Shown here: positions 24,106 to 34,022 of the stretch, piece after piece
Layout: the number at the start of each line of letters is the position of its first letter
Position numbering within the stretch: the stretch's first letter is position 1
NCBI RefSeq assembly: GCF_004564275.1
Contig: NZ_SPDV01000029.1
Coordinates: forward strand, 17,061-81,060
Source: Sphingomonas parva (ex Maeng et al. 2020)
Lineage (GTDB): Bacteria > Pseudomonadota > Alphaproteobacteria > Sphingomonadales > Sphingomonadaceae
DNA: 64,000 nt
Direction: 5' to 3'
Notes under the pieces: generated by a model
What the model was told of the DNA's origin: nothing
What the model saw: the letters and a program-made list of their open reading frames with translations, nothing else
The model's database searches: none
Made by a program: the position numbers and the translations under genes

Positions 24106-24825
24106 ATGATTGAGAAGCATCTCGCGAAGCTGCGCGCACGCGACGACATCAGCGAGGAAGAAGAGGCGGCGATCCTCGCCAGCGTCGCCGAGGTGATCGA
24201 GGTCCGGGCCGACCGGCGCGTCGTCACCGCCGGCGAGACCGTGAACGTCTGCACGATCCTGCTCTCCGGCATCGCCTGCCGCCACAAGGATCTGCGCGAC
24301 GGCAGCCGCCAGATCACCGAGCTGAACGTCGCCGGCGACTATACCGATCTCCACAGCTTCACGCTGAAGCGGCTCGACCACGACATCCTGGCGCTCACCG
24401 ACTGCAGCCTCGCGGTGGTGCCCCACGAGCGGCTGCGGGCGATCACCGAAGCCTTCCCCCATCTCGCCCGCGTCTATTGGTTCGCGACCAATCTCGACGC
24501 CGCCATCCATCGCGAATGGGTGCTCTCGCTCGGGCGGCGCACCGCGCTGGCGCGGATCGCGCATCTGTTCTGCGAGATGCAGGTACGGCTCGGCCTCGTC
24601 GGCCTGGCCGAGCCCGCCCGCTACGCGCTGCCGATCACCCAGACCGACATTGCGGAATGCCTCGGCCTCACCAGCGTCCACGTCAACCGCACGCTCAAGG
24701 ACCTGCGCGAGCGCGGGGTGGTCGAGTTCCGCAACGGCATGGTCGAGATCGGCGATCCCGCCCGGCTGAAGGCGGAGGCGGAGTTCGACCCCGCCTATCT
24801 CTATTTGGAGAAGCGCGTCCGCTGA
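24106..24825 (+). CDS. Crp/Fnr-family transcriptional regulator, paralogue
   Basis: The 239-residue protein has the same layout as its divergent neighbour: an effector barrel (about 20-120, GIACRHKDLRDGSRQITELNVAGDYTDL with a central core) and a winged helix (about 160-225, ITQTDIAECLGLTSVHVNRTLKDLRERG). No FNR-type Cys cluster is present. The shared GIAC/GWAC and HVNRTL stretches indicate duplication. ATG 24106 is preferred; the upstream open frame is Arg/Pro-rich and unlike the family. It precedes the pectin locus but faces its last gene (CE8) tail-to-tail, so a role there is only positional speculation. Confidence 0.85.
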   Translation: MIEKHLAKLRARDDISEEEEAAILASVAEVIEVRADRRVVTAGETVNVCTILLSGIACRHKDLRDGSRQITELNVAGDYTDLHSFTLKRLDHDILALTDCSLAVVPHERLRAITEAFPHLARVYWFATNLDAAIHREWVLSLGRRTALARIAHLFCEMQVRLGLVGLAEPARYALPITQTDIAECLGLTSVHVNRTLKDLRERGVVEFRNGMVEIGDPARLKAEAEFDPAYLYLEKRVR

Positions 24826-24871
24826 GCCGCGCCGGAGCCGGCAGATCGCCGAGCGGCGCCGTGACGCACGG

Positions 24872-25888
24872 CTAGCGGACCTGCTCCAGGCCTTCCGAGA
24901 TCCACCGCACGTCGCCCTGGAAGAAGGTGCGCAGCGACCATTGCGCCGCCTCCTCGCGGGTGAGCTGGCGCGACGGCGCGGCGCGCGCGGCCGGGGCCGC
25001 GCCGCGGCCCGACGACCGATATTCGGCATAATCGGTGGTCGGCAGCCGGTTCGACGTTCCCGGATACCATTCGCGCCAGCCTTCCGGCATCACCGGCGCG
25101 TCCATCCGCGTGTTGAGGAAGACGACGCGGGCATGATCGCGCCAGGGGCGGCCGAGGGAGACGTTGCGCGCGTCCGGATCGGCGGTGAGGCGGCAGCGAT
25201 CGAAGACATAGCCGCTGTCCTCGTCCGCCGAAGCGCGGCTCTGCGCCGTGTACCAGACGTCGGAATGGGCGAGCCCGTGGATATGGCAGTTGCGGAACCA
25301 CGCCTTGGCGTTGCCGAAGATGAAATCGACATGGCCCTCGATATAGCAATCGGAGAAGAATTGCCGCGCCATGCGCCCGCCTTTGCCCTTGTTGGCGAAG
25401 AGCGTGTCCTGGTGGCCGAGCAGGCGCACGCGCGTGATCACCGCGCGGTCTCCGGTGACCGACAGGGCCACCGCCTGCGAGGGCGGGTTGCCGGGCTGCA
25501 GCCACCAGTCGTTCCGGATGGTGAGGTTCGCGATGCGCAGATCGTCCCCGCTCGCCGTCACCGTCGCGGAGTTGAAGGTGCCGCCGGCGCTCTTCGCGGA
25601 ATCGCCATAGACGAGGACGGTCGCCTGCGGGTCCCGCCCGGTGCCGATCAGGGTGACGCCGTCGCGGGCGATGGTCAGCTTCTCACGCCAGATCCCCGGT
25701 GCGATGCGGATCACGCCGCCGCGGTCCGGCAGCGCGTCGATCGCCGCCTGGACGCTGCGATAGGCGCCGGCGGCGGAGCGGGAGACGTGGAGATCGCGCG
25801 CGACGGCCGGCGCGGCGCTCCACAGCAAGGCGAGCAGCCCGAGCAGCAGCGCCGGCCAGCGCAGGACGAGGCGCGCTTCAGCCGGCAT
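24872..25888 (-). CDS. pectinesterase (CE8)
   Basis: The 338-residue enzyme removes methyl esters from homogalacturonan. It has a Sec signal peptide (ALLLGLLALLWSAAPAVA) and a right-handed beta-helix CE8 domain (about 32-310). Family motifs are RSVQAAIDALP, LLGHQDTLF (the transition-state Gln), GHVDFIFGNAKAWF (nucleophilic/acid Asp residues) and SLGRPWRDHARVVFLNT (substrate-binding Arg and Trp). It starts inside the end of the PL10 gene (11-nt overlap), implying translational coupling in the GH2-PL10-CE8 operon. Export to periplasm or outside fits pectin processing before lyase cleavage. Confidence 0.93.
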   Translation of the reverse strand: MPAEARLVLRWPALLLGLLALLWSAAPAVARDLHVSRSAAGAYRSVQAAIDALPDRGGVIRIAPGIWREKLTIARDGVTLIGTGRDPQATVLVYGDSAKSAGGTFNSATVTASGDDLRIANLTIRNDWWLQPGNPPSQAVALSVTGDRAVITRVRLLGHQDTLFANKGKGGRMARQFFSDCYIEGHVDFIFGNAKAWFRNCHIHGLAHSDVWYTAQSRASADEDSGYVFDRCRLTADPDARNVSLGRPWRDHARVVFLNTRMDAPVMPEGWREWYPGTSNRLPTTDYAEYRSSGRGAAPAARAAPSRQLTREEAAQWSLRTFFQGDVRWISEGLEQVR

Positions 25889-27188
25889 CGCGGCACCCCG
25901 CCTGCACCGCGGCGCGGCCCTGGTGGCGGGCACGCCAGCGCTCGAAGCGGGAGAAGGCGCCGGCCGGCGCAGCGTTGAACCAGCTGTAGCCGCGCCGCCT
26001 CTCCTCGCTGACATCGGCGATGTCGTCATGAATGGTGCCGCCGCGGTCCCCGAAGATCGGCCGGGCGGTGTGCAGATCGTAGAAGCGCGCCCAGAGCGGG
26101 GCGGCGCCCGGCTGGGCGTCGAGCCGCCCCTCGGCGCGGTTCCACGCGACGTCGGCGAGCGCGTGCGCCCGCAGCCAGGCGATTCCGTCGCAGACCGAGG
26201 CGGCGAGCTCGGCCGAAGGCTCGGGCACCTCCATCAGGAAGCGCAGGATGCCGGCGCTCTCCGCGCTGGAGAGCGCCGCCGGCTCGAACGCGCGCGCGCC
26301 GACCGGCGCCAGGCTCAACGCATCGTGCTGCTGCGCCCAGATCGTCCGCCGTCCGTCGACCCGCACCTGCGTCGCGAGCAGCATCGCGATCGCCCGCGCG
26401 GCGGCGCTCCGGGCCTCGCCGGCGAGCGCATCGGGCACGAAGGCCGTCGCGCCGCTGCGCCGTCCGACCTCGTCGAGCAGGCGTGCGGCGTCGGCGACCG
26501 CATCGTCGTTGAACGTGATCGCGTCGTGATAACCGCCCTGCAGCGGAAAGACCTGGGGCCAGCCGCCGTTCGGATATTGCGCGGCGAGGAGGTAGCGGAC
26601 GCCCTTCAGAAAGGCGGCGCGATAGCGCGCCCCCACCGTCCCCGGCAGCTGCGCCTGGACCCGGGCGAGGAAGCGCAGCTCGCTGGTGGTGGCGCCGTTG
26701 TCGAGCGTCCCGACATAGGCCCAGGCCTTGTCCGCCTGGATGTCGCCGGCGGCGGCCGGGGGCAGATGCTCGACGATCGCCCAGCCCTCCCCGGCGACGC
26801 GCGGCGGAGTCGCCCGGTTCTGGTTCTTGCCCCAGCCTCCCGCCGGGGTCTGGAAGCTGACGATGTTGTCGGCGACGCGGCGCGCCTCGGGGCCGGCGTA
26901 CCACGCGTCCGCGCGGTCGAGCGGCATCGCGTTCCCGCCGCCGCCGCGATCCGGCCAGGGCCCTCTCGGCGCGGTCCTCCGCTCGGCCGCGAGCGCCGCC
27001 TTGTCGGCGGCCATCAACGCCTGCGAGCGGGCGAGATAGACCTGCCAGGCGGCCCGTTCGGCGGCCGGGCGCTGCGCGATCCGCGCGGCGGTGAGCGGCG
27101 CGGCCGGAACCATGTTGCCGATCACCGCGGCGCTCGCGGTGAGCGGCGCCGCGGCGAGCGCGATCGGCAGAAGAAGCGACTTGATCAT
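25878..27188 (-). CDS. pectate lyase (PL10)
   Basis: The 436-residue enzyme cleaves polygalacturonate by beta-elimination. After a Sec signal peptide (MIKSLLLPIALAAAPLTASA) it shows PL10 features: SFQTPAGGWGKNQ, WAYVGTLDNGATTSELRFLA, YPNGGWPQVFPLQGGYHDAI with ITFNDDA (calcium-binding Asp pair), and the C-terminal DIADVSEERRRGYSWF. The length is normal for a single-domain PL10. Its ATG overlaps the GH2 stop codon as ATGA, and the CE8 gene begins within its last codons. A second, diverged and Tat-exported PL10-like protein is encoded at 39882. Confidence 0.93.
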   Translation of the reverse strand: MIKSLLLPIALAAAPLTASAAVIGNMVPAAPLTAARIAQRPAAERAAWQVYLARSQALMAADKAALAAERRTAPRGPWPDRGGGGNAMPLDRADAWYAGPEARRVADNIVSFQTPAGGWGKNQNRATPPRVAGEGWAIVEHLPPAAAGDIQADKAWAYVGTLDNGATTSELRFLARVQAQLPGTVGARYRAAFLKGVRYLLAAQYPNGGWPQVFPLQGGYHDAITFNDDAVADAARLLDEVGRRSGATAFVPDALAGEARSAAARAIAMLLATQVRVDGRRTIWAQQHDALSLAPVGARAFEPAALSSAESAGILRFLMEVPEPSAELAASVCDGIAWLRAHALADVAWNRAEGRLDAQPGAAPLWARFYDLHTARPIFGDRGGTIHDDIADVSEERRRGYSWFNAAPAGAFSRFERWRARHQGRAAVQAGCRDAG

Positions 27189-30100
27189 CGACGGTCTCCG
27201 GTCTGGGTCAGCCAGAAGATGGCGTTTTCGAGGAAGCGGCGCTGCAACGGCGCCACCATGTCGGGCAGCCGGTGGACGAGCACCCGCATCCCGCCGCGGC
27301 GCGCGATCAGCGTCGCCGCGCCGTTGCGGCGGTCATGATCCCGACTGTAGGCGGCAAGGATCTCCACCCCCTCCCCGTCCACGACCAGGCCGTTCGAAGG
27401 CTGGCCCTCAACCTGGTGGAGAACGCTGGTCGCGGTGTCGGCGGGGATGCCGTCGAACAGGGCATGGGCCCTCAGATAGTTCCAATTGCCCATCCAGGGC
27501 GCCCGCAGATTGCCGACCTGACCGTCGTAGCGGAAGAGGCCGAGCCCGGCGAGCTGGCGGGCGACGCCGTCGGCGAGCCCGTCCTCCGGCACCATCGCCA
27601 GCAGCGGCGTGCCGGCACGGACCGCGGCGAGCACGGCGTCCGGCAGAGCCCCGGGGACGAGCTTGGGCGCGTCGCCGGCGGCCGGCTGGGCCTCGAGCCC
27701 GGTCTGCTCGCCGATCTGCCGCCGGGCGATCTCGTCCGCGGCGAGGCCGGATCCGATGATGCCGTCGTAGCGCACGCCGGCGCGGAAATCCTCGAAACGG
27801 GCGGCGCCGGTCGCCTCGAGCTGACGGCGGAGCGACTGGGCCACGCCGGCAAGGGCGATGCGGGGCCTGCGCGACGGCCGCGGCCCGGGCCCGACCACCC
27901 AGAACGTCCGCTCGAACCCCGCGTCGGCATGGGCCGAATGGACGAAGCGGAGACGATGCGCTCCCGCCCGGTCGAACGCCGGCAGCGCCGCCGCTTCGGC
28001 GACGAGCGCGCGAAACACGTCCGGAGCGTGCGACGGCGCCGGGTAGCGCGCCACCTCCCGCTCGCGCCCGCCGGGATCGACCAGCGACAGGCGCAGCGTG
28101 CCCGGCGCGGGCCGGCCAGTGTCGTTGAACAGCCAGAGATCGACCAGCGCCTGCTCGCCCGGCGAATAGACCAGCCGCCGCTGCTTCGCGCACGGGCGAA
28201 CCGGGAGCAGGCTGCGCCGGACGATGGCCGGATCCGCCTTGAAGCGGCGGAGGTTGTCGACGATGCCCGAATGGTTCTCGATCGCGGTGGTTTCCCAGCC
28301 GCTGATCGCCGCGATGTCGACCTCGTCGCCGATCCGGATGTTCTCCAGGTAATTCTCCCACGCCTCGTAGCATTTGAGGCCGATCGACAGGAACAGCGCC
28401 TCGGCGGTCGGGAAGGCGGCGCGGAAGCCCCAGCGGTCGAGAAAGGCCTCGGTCCCGCGCAGGATGATGCGGTGATCGTCGAGGTCATAGGCCTTGCCGC
28501 CCCGCGCCTCGAGCTCGGCGACGATGCCGGCGTGATTGTCGGCGACGGCGCAGCCCTGCATCTCGCCGAACTCGACGATGAACGGCTTTCCGGTCTGGCG
28601 ATGGATGTAGGAGTCCTTCGACTGGTAGAAGCGATCGTACCATTGATCGCCCGCCCCCTGGTGATTGACCCACCAGCCGCCGTGCCGCTCGACGTCCGAC
28701 CGGTAGTAATGATCGCTGTACGGCAGGTACATCGCCTGGGCGGCGCCGCGCTCGACGAAGCCGTCGTTGAGGATCACCGCACGGCTCGGATCCATGGCGT
28801 GGATCGCCTTCAGCACGGCCTGCACGTCGGGATTGGCGAGATTGGCGCCGATCTCGTTCTGCAGCGTGTAGTGGACGAGCGACGGGTTGGAGCGGAAGAC
28901 GCGCGACATCTCGACGCATTTGGCGACCATGAAATCGCGGCTGAAGCGGTCGGCCGGCGACAGCGCCTCGCCGGGCTTGAGATCGCGGGCAATCGCGTGG
29001 CGGCCGCCCCCCGGCTCCATCACGCGCAGCAGACCGAGACGGTTCTGGGCGGCGAACACCTGCTCCTTGCCGACATTGCGGTGGAAGTGGAGGCAGTTGA
29101 GACCGAGCGCTTTGGCCGACGTGACCTCGCGCTCGGCGAGCTCCGGCGTCGGCCAGAGACCGTTATAGCCCCAATAGCCCCAGGAGATGGCCGAATAGAG
29201 CCGGATCCGCCGGCCGTTGAGCCGGAGCATCGCGTCGGTGCCGACTCCGTCGACGCCCAGCCAGCGGAAGCCGAACTCGACCAGCCGGGTGTCCTCGCCC
29301 CAGCCGAGGCGGAGGCGATGGAGGGCGGGTGTGTCGAGATCCCAGAGCGCGGCATCGGCGGCGCGGACCCGGAAGACGACCGTCGCGACGCGGCCGTCGA
29401 GCGTCAGGGTCTCGAGCGTCGCGGCGGCCGCTTTCGGTACGCCTTGCGCATCTGCGAGGGCGATTGTCGCGCGGCGGCGCAGCGCGTCGATGTTGCGGGG
29501 CGGACGGGCGAACGCCACTTCCATGTGCGCGGTGACGACATGCGGATCGGGGGTGTTGAGCACCCAGGCGTCGCGGATGTGGGCGTCGATCGGATGCGCG
29601 CTGAGCGTCATGCCGCGATCGAGGCCGCCGAAACCGTGCGACGCGAACAATTTCACCGCGCCCCAGCTCATCGTCGTCGAATCGCGCCAGTCGTAACGGC
29701 CGCCGGGATTGGTGATCCGGATGGCGAGCCGGTTCGCGCCGCCCGGGCGCATCGCCGCGGTCAGATCGCAATGGATCGGCAGCTCCGACATGATCGAATA
29801 GCCGACCAGCTGCTCGTTGAGGAACACCTCGGCCCGAAGCCGCGCGCCGCGGATGTGCAGCAGAACGCGCTTGCCCGCCGCCGAGGCTGGAATGTCGACC
29901 TCGCGGAACCACCAGGAGACGCCGCGATAGGCGCCGTTCTGCGGGACCGGATCGTCCGCGGCGTAGCGATATTCGTCGCCGGTATAGGGCCTGAGCCCGA
30001 ACGCGCCCCAGAGATGCTCCTCGACCGTGGTCGGCAGGGTGACGGGCAGTGACTCCGCCTGGCTGAGCGAGGCCCAGCCGCCGGTCGGCGGATTGACCGG

Positions 30101-30295
30101 CAGGGCCGCGAGATCGACATCGGCAGGGAGGTAAAGGCGATCCTCCTCGTAGCGCGCCGCCCGGTCGATCCACAGCCGCCAGCCATGGTCGGGAACGGAC
30201 GCCAGGACGGGCGCGGCGTGCACCGACGGGATGAAGGCCGCAGCCGCCCCCGCGCCCGCCGCTCCGAGGAATCCGCGCCTGCTCAGCTCCATCAT
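27185..30295 (-). CDS. glycoside hydrolase family 2-type enzyme
   Basis: The 1036-residue protein carries a Tat-like signal (SRRGFLGAAGAGAAAAFIPSVHA) and a GH2 architecture: jelly-roll sugar-binding domain (about 60-230), immunoglobulin-like domain (about 240-345) and TIM barrel (about 350-650). Likely acid/base Glu is in YTLQNEIG (about 480) and nucleophile Glu in PFIVEFGE (about 575). A long C-terminal beta-rich region follows (about 680-1036). GH2 members in pectin loci are mostly beta-galactosidases or beta-glucuronidases removing rhamnogalacturonan side chains; which one applies here cannot be read. It heads the leftward operon, immediately beside the divergent operator region. Confidence 0.88.
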   Translation of the reverse strand: MMELSRRGFLGAAGAGAAAAFIPSVHAAPVLASVPDHGWRLWIDRAARYEEDRLYLPADVDLAALPVNPPTGGWASLSQAESLPVTLPTTVEEHLWGAFGLRPYTGDEYRYAADDPVPQNGAYRGVSWWFREVDIPASAAGKRVLLHIRGARLRAEVFLNEQLVGYSIMSELPIHCDLTAAMRPGGANRLAIRITNPGGRYDWRDSTTMSWGAVKLFASHGFGGLDRGMTLSAHPIDAHIRDAWVLNTPDPHVVTAHMEVAFARPPRNIDALRRRATIALADAQGVPKAAAATLETLTLDGRVATVVFRVRAADAALWDLDTPALHRLRLGWGEDTRLVEFGFRWLGVDGVGTDAMLRLNGRRIRLYSAISWGYWGYNGLWPTPELAEREVTSAKALGLNCLHFHRNVGKEQVFAAQNRLGLLRVMEPGGGRHAIARDLKPGEALSPADRFSRDFMVAKCVEMSRVFRSNPSLVHYTLQNEIGANLANPDVQAVLKAIHAMDPSRAVILNDGFVERGAAQAMYLPYSDHYYRSDVERHGGWWVNHQGAGDQWYDRFYQSKDSYIHRQTGKPFIVEFGEMQGCAVADNHAGIVAELEARGGKAYDLDDHRIILRGTEAFLDRWGFRAAFPTAEALFLSIGLKCYEAWENYLENIRIGDEVDIAAISGWETTAIENHSGIVDNLRRFKADPAIVRRSLLPVRPCAKQRRLVYSPGEQALVDLWLFNDTGRPAPGTLRLSLVDPGGREREVARYPAPSHAPDVFRALVAEAAALPAFDRAGAHRLRFVHSAHADAGFERTFWVVGPGPRPSRRPRIALAGVAQSLRRQLEATGAARFEDFRAGVRYDGIIGSGLAADEIARRQIGEQTGLEAQPAAGDAPKLVPGALPDAVLAAVRAGTPLLAMVPEDGLADGVARQLAGLGLFRYDGQVGNLRAPWMGNWNYLRAHALFDGIPADTATSVLHQVEGQPSNGLVVDGEGVEILAAYSRDHDRRNGAATLIARRGGMRVLVHRLPDMVAPLQRRFLENAIFWLTQTGDRR

Positions 30296-30383
30296 CCCAC
30301 TCCCCTCAGGACTGCAGCGACGCGCGTCGGAGCGGCTTCTGCCCAGCCTCTGCCGGCCCTTGTAACGCAGCTGAAAAGCTTAT

Positions 30384-30424
30384 GACACCGGTTTCTTGAC
30401 ACCGGTGTCGTGTTAGCGTTACCA
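30384..30424. promoter_or_regulatory. divergent operator region with LacI-type palindromes
   Basis: Three operator-like elements lie between the divergent pectin operons: GACACCGGTTTC (30384-30395), the perfect palindrome GACACCGGTGTC (30398-30409) and TGTTAGCGTTACCA (30411-30424). The first two are 14 bp apart and share GACACCGGT; they have the CG-centred symmetry usual for LacI-family operators. The third resembles TGGTAGCGCTACCA-type sites described for LacI regulators of sugar loci in Caulobacter and Xanthomonas. A TTGACA -35-like hexamer (30396-30401) overlaps the central palindrome, consistent with repression. Confidence 0.6.
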
Positions 30425-30484
30425 CATGATTCGGGCAGAAGATCGGGGCAACCGGCGCGCTTTGAAAACAGGAGGAGGACTTCG

Positions 30485-33400
30485 ATGGGGCTCAAGCTCA
30501 CGACGCCGTTCGCATGCACGGTTTCCTCGGCCGCACTGGCCATCGGCCTGATCGCCGCGCCGGCTGCCGCGCAGACCGCGCCCTCGGCGCCGCCGCCCGG
30601 CCAGGCGCCCCAGGACGTGTCCGGCCCGTCCGGCGCCGCGACCGACGCAGTCGACGTCGCCGACCAGGCCGCCGATGCCGAAGCGGCCCCGCCGCAGGAC
30701 GAGAGCATCGTCGTCACCGGCTTCCGCGGCGCGCTGCGCAATGCGCTCAACATCAAGCGCAACTCGGACGTGCAGGTCGACGCGATCACTGCGGAGGACA
30801 TTGCCGACTTCCCCGACACCAACCTTGCGGAATCGCTGCAGCGGCTTCCCGGCGTCTCGATCGATCGCGACAATGGCGAGGGCCGCTCGATCACCGTCCG
30901 CGGCCTCGGCGGCGACTTCAACCGGACCCGGCTGAACGGCCTCGAGGCGCTGTCGACCTCCGGCGCCAACGATGCGGGCACCGCGCCGAACCGCAGCCGC
31001 TCGTTCGACTACAACACCTTCGCCTCGGAGCTGTTCAGCTCGCTGAAGGTGCAGAAGACGCCGTCCGCCGAGACCGACGAAGGCTCGCTGGGCGCGACGA
31101 TCGACCTCCAGACCGGACGGCCGTTCGACTATAGAGGCCGGCAGTTCGCCCTCTCGACCGAGGCGAGCTACCAGGACAACAGCGGCAAGACGAGCCCGCG
31201 CATCGCCGGCCTCGCCTCGACCCGCTTCATGGACGGACGCATGGGCATCCTCGTCTCGGGCGCGTACAGCCGCGCCCAGAACGAGATCGACCAATATGCG
31301 CGCGCCCCCGGATCGGCCGACTATCTGTATCGCGGCACGCAATGGCAGGGGAACGAATTCCCGCAGCGCGCCGGCTTCTCGGCGCCGGCCGGCACCACCT
31401 TCGGCACCGCGATCACCAATCCCGAAGCGATCTCGATCCTCACCGGATCGGACGCCGCGGCCTATGCCAAATTGTTTCCGAGCGGCTATTCCACGACGGG
31501 CCGGTTCAACGACTCGCTGGTGCGCATTCCCGCCCTCGCCGCGCTCCAGCAGCAGGACGTGAAGAACGAGCGGATCGGGCTCACCGCCTCCTATCAATGG
31601 CGGATCACCGACCGCACCCTGCTCAGCGTCGACGGCCTCTATTCGAAGTTCGACAATCTCAGCCGCAACAACCAGATCTCCTCGGTCGGCCTCAACCGCA
31701 ACAACACCAACTCGGTGTTCAACACCGCCGGCAACAATCTGACGCCGACGGCGGCGCGGGCGCTCTACCCGGGCCTGTGCGTGCCCAACGCCGGCTCGGA
31801 GATCACGCCGGCGCAGGATTGCGGCCAGCAGCTCTACGGCACCACGCCCGCGTTCGCGACGGCGCTGAACCAGGCGGGCGTCCTCGTCCCCTCGGTGCTC
31901 GGCGCGGCGGCGGTCGTGCCCGGCGGCACCAGCCCGGCCAACGCCAACATCTTCAGCACCAATCCGTTCAACCTCGATCCCTATGATTATTACAACAACC
32001 CGAATTCGGTCGGCTACATCCCGACCTCGAACCGGCTGGCCTTCCGCGGCGCGCTGATCGGCCGCCCCGGCGTCGACGTGCTCGACGCCAACGTGACCGA
32101 CGGCACCGCCGACTATCTGGCGCTGCGCAACGTCGACTTCCGCTCGGCGGTCGACCAGTCGAGCTACACCACCGAGTTCAACCAGGTCTCGGCCAACCTC
32201 CAGCACGACTTCACCGACAATTTCCGCGTCGACCTGATCTACGGCCGATCCGAATCGACCAACTCGTCGACCGGTCTGCTGGTCGAGTTCAACCGCATGG
32301 ATTCGCCCGGGACGTTCATCTACGACGAGCGCGACCATGGCTCGATGCCGGTGATCGACTTCGGCTTCGACGCCGCCGATCCGGCGAACTGGGACACGGT
32401 GAAGGGCTTCTCGGCGATCCGCCACTACCAGCGCTTCGTCAAGAACACCTACGAGGGCTTCAAGGCCGATTTCGACCTCCGGCTGAACGACCAATTCTCG
32501 GTCGCCTTCGGCGGCACGCGGCGCGAGTTCGGCTTCGACACCAGCCAGTTCGAGCGCAACAACGACCTGCTCAATCCGACGCTGCGCGAGGCCGGCGCCA
32601 CTGCCGACCAGGTCGGCCGCGTGGTCGACTTCGGCCAGGGGCTGAACGTGCCGGCCGGCACGGTGACCAGCTTCTACGTGCCCGACATCGCCAAGTTCGA
32701 GCAATTGTTCGACTTCACCTGCAATTGCGCCAACAAATGGGGCGACTGGCGGATCACCGACCGGCGCAACAATTCCGCGGCGTTCGGCGTCGACGAGACC
32801 GACACCGCCTTCTACCTGCAGGCGGACTTCAACACCGAGATGTTCGGGCGGCCGCTGCGCGGCAACATCGGCTCGCGCGTCGCGATCACCGAAGTGCGCT
32901 CCGAGGGCCGCACCACCGCCGGCCGCGAGATCGTCGGCACCAACAAGTACACCGACTGGCTGCCGTCGATGAACCTGGTCTACGAGCCGGTCGAGAACCT
33001 GTTCCTGCGCTTCGGCGCGTCGCGGGTGATGGCGCGCCCGCTGCTCGGCAACCTCGCGCCGACGATCACCGCGATCTCGATCCCGAACAACGGCTCGCTC
33101 GAGGGCGGCTCGCTGACCGTCGGCAACCCCAAGCTCTCGCCCTTCTACTCGAACAATCTCGATGCCAGCATCGAATGGTATTTCGCGCCGGGCGGGCTGC
33201 TGTCGATCGCCGGCTTCCAGAAGAACATCAGCTCCTTCCCGCAGACGGTGCTGTTCTCGGCGCCGCTGTCGAGCTTCCTCGACGCCGACAATGTCGCGGC
33301 GCTGCGCCAGCAGTTCACCAACGCCAACCAGCTCGCCTATATCGATGCCGACGCGCCGTTCACCGCGCGTCAGTTCCGCGACGCGCCGGGCGGCTATCTG

Positions 33401-33961
33401 CGCGGCTTCGAGATCAGCTACCAGCAGGACTTCACCTTCCTGCCCGGGTTCCTCAGGAATTTCGGCGCGCTGATCAACTACACCCGGATCAAGTCCGAGC
33501 TGAACTACATCCTCGATCCGGGCACGGCGACGATCGCGCCGACGACCGGCAAGGCGCCGTTCCTCAACGTCTCGCCGCAGGCGCTGAACGGCACGCTCTA
33601 TTACGAGACCGAGCGCTTCCGTGCGCGCGTGTCGGTGGCGCATCGCAAGGGCTACAGCACCAGCTACCCGATCGCCGCCGGCAATTGCAGCCCGGGCCTC
33701 AACCCGGTGCCCGGCAATCCGGCGACCGAGGGCACGGCGTGCGACAGCCCGCTGATCAACGACTTCGTGTTCAGCCGCTCGACCACCAACGTCGATGCGT
33801 CGATGAGCTATCAGCTCACCGATTTCCTGACGATCACCGCCGAGGGCCTCAACCTCACCAACCAGGCCAGCGAGCGCTACGCTTATTCGGACTCGCCGGT
33901 GGTGACGCAATATGCGAGCTCGGGCCCGATCTACCGCATCGGATTGCGCGCCCGCTTCTGA
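30485..33961 (+). CDS. TonB-dependent receptor of the pectin locus
   Basis: The 1158-residue receptor resembles the Xanthomonas/Caulobacter-type carbohydrate TonB receptors. It has a signal peptide (cleavage after APAAAQ), a Pro/Ala/Asp-rich spacer, a TonB-box-like DESIVVTGFRGALRNAL, a plug (about 85-215, EDIADFPDTNLAESLQRLPG; ITVRGLGGDFNRTRLNG) and a long barrel ending SGPIYRIGLRARF. AGGAGGAGG precedes ATG 30485. It starts the rightward operon, right after LacI-type operators, and probably imports oligogalacturonides or rhamnogalacturonan fragments; substrate choice is inferred from context. Confidence 0.93.
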   Translation: MGLKLTTPFACTVSSAALAIGLIAAPAAAQTAPSAPPPGQAPQDVSGPSGAATDAVDVADQAADAEAAPPQDESIVVTGFRGALRNALNIKRNSDVQVDAITAEDIADFPDTNLAESLQRLPGVSIDRDNGEGRSITVRGLGGDFNRTRLNGLEALSTSGANDAGTAPNRSRSFDYNTFASELFSSLKVQKTPSAETDEGSLGATIDLQTGRPFDYRGRQFALSTEASYQDNSGKTSPRIAGLASTRFMDGRMGILVSGAYSRAQNEIDQYARAPGSADYLYRGTQWQGNEFPQRAGFSAPAGTTFGTAITNPEAISILTGSDAAAYAKLFPSGYSTTGRFNDSLVRIPALAALQQQDVKNERIGLTASYQWRITDRTLLSVDGLYSKFDNLSRNNQISSVGLNRNNTNSVFNTAGNNLTPTAARALYPGLCVPNAGSEITPAQDCGQQLYGTTPAFATALNQAGVLVPSVLGAAAVVPGGTSPANANIFSTNPFNLDPYDYYNNPNSVGYIPTSNRLAFRGALIGRPGVDVLDANVTDGTADYLALRNVDFRSAVDQSSYTTEFNQVSANLQHDFTDNFRVDLIYGRSESTNSSTGLLVEFNRMDSPGTFIYDERDHGSMPVIDFGFDAADPANWDTVKGFSAIRHYQRFVKNTYEGFKADFDLRLNDQFSVAFGGTRREFGFDTSQFERNNDLLNPTLREAGATADQVGRVVDFGQGLNVPAGTVTSFYVPDIAKFEQLFDFTCNCANKWGDWRITDRRNNSAAFGVDETDTAFYLQADFNTEMFGRPLRGNIGSRVAITEVRSEGRTTAGREIVGTNKYTDWLPSMNLVYEPVENLFLRFGASRVMARPLLGNLAPTITAISIPNNGSLEGGSLTVGNPKLSPFYSNNLDASIEWYFAPGGLLSIAGFQKNISSFPQTVLFSAPLSSFLDADNVAALRQQFTNANQLAYIDADAPFTARQFRDAPGGYLRGFEISYQQDFTFLPGFLRNFGALINYTRIKSELNYILDPGTATIAPTTGKAPFLNVSPQALNGTLYYETERFRARVSVAHRKGYSTSYPIAAGNCSPGLNPVPGNPATEGTACDSPLINDFVFSRSTTNVDASMSYQLTDFLTITAEGLNLTNQASERYAYSDSPVVTQYASSGPIYRIGLRARF

Positions 33962-34022
33962 CCGCGAATATCGCCCGGGGCGCCGCAGCTCCGGGCACCC
34001 GATCGAGCGGGAGGCGAGCGTC

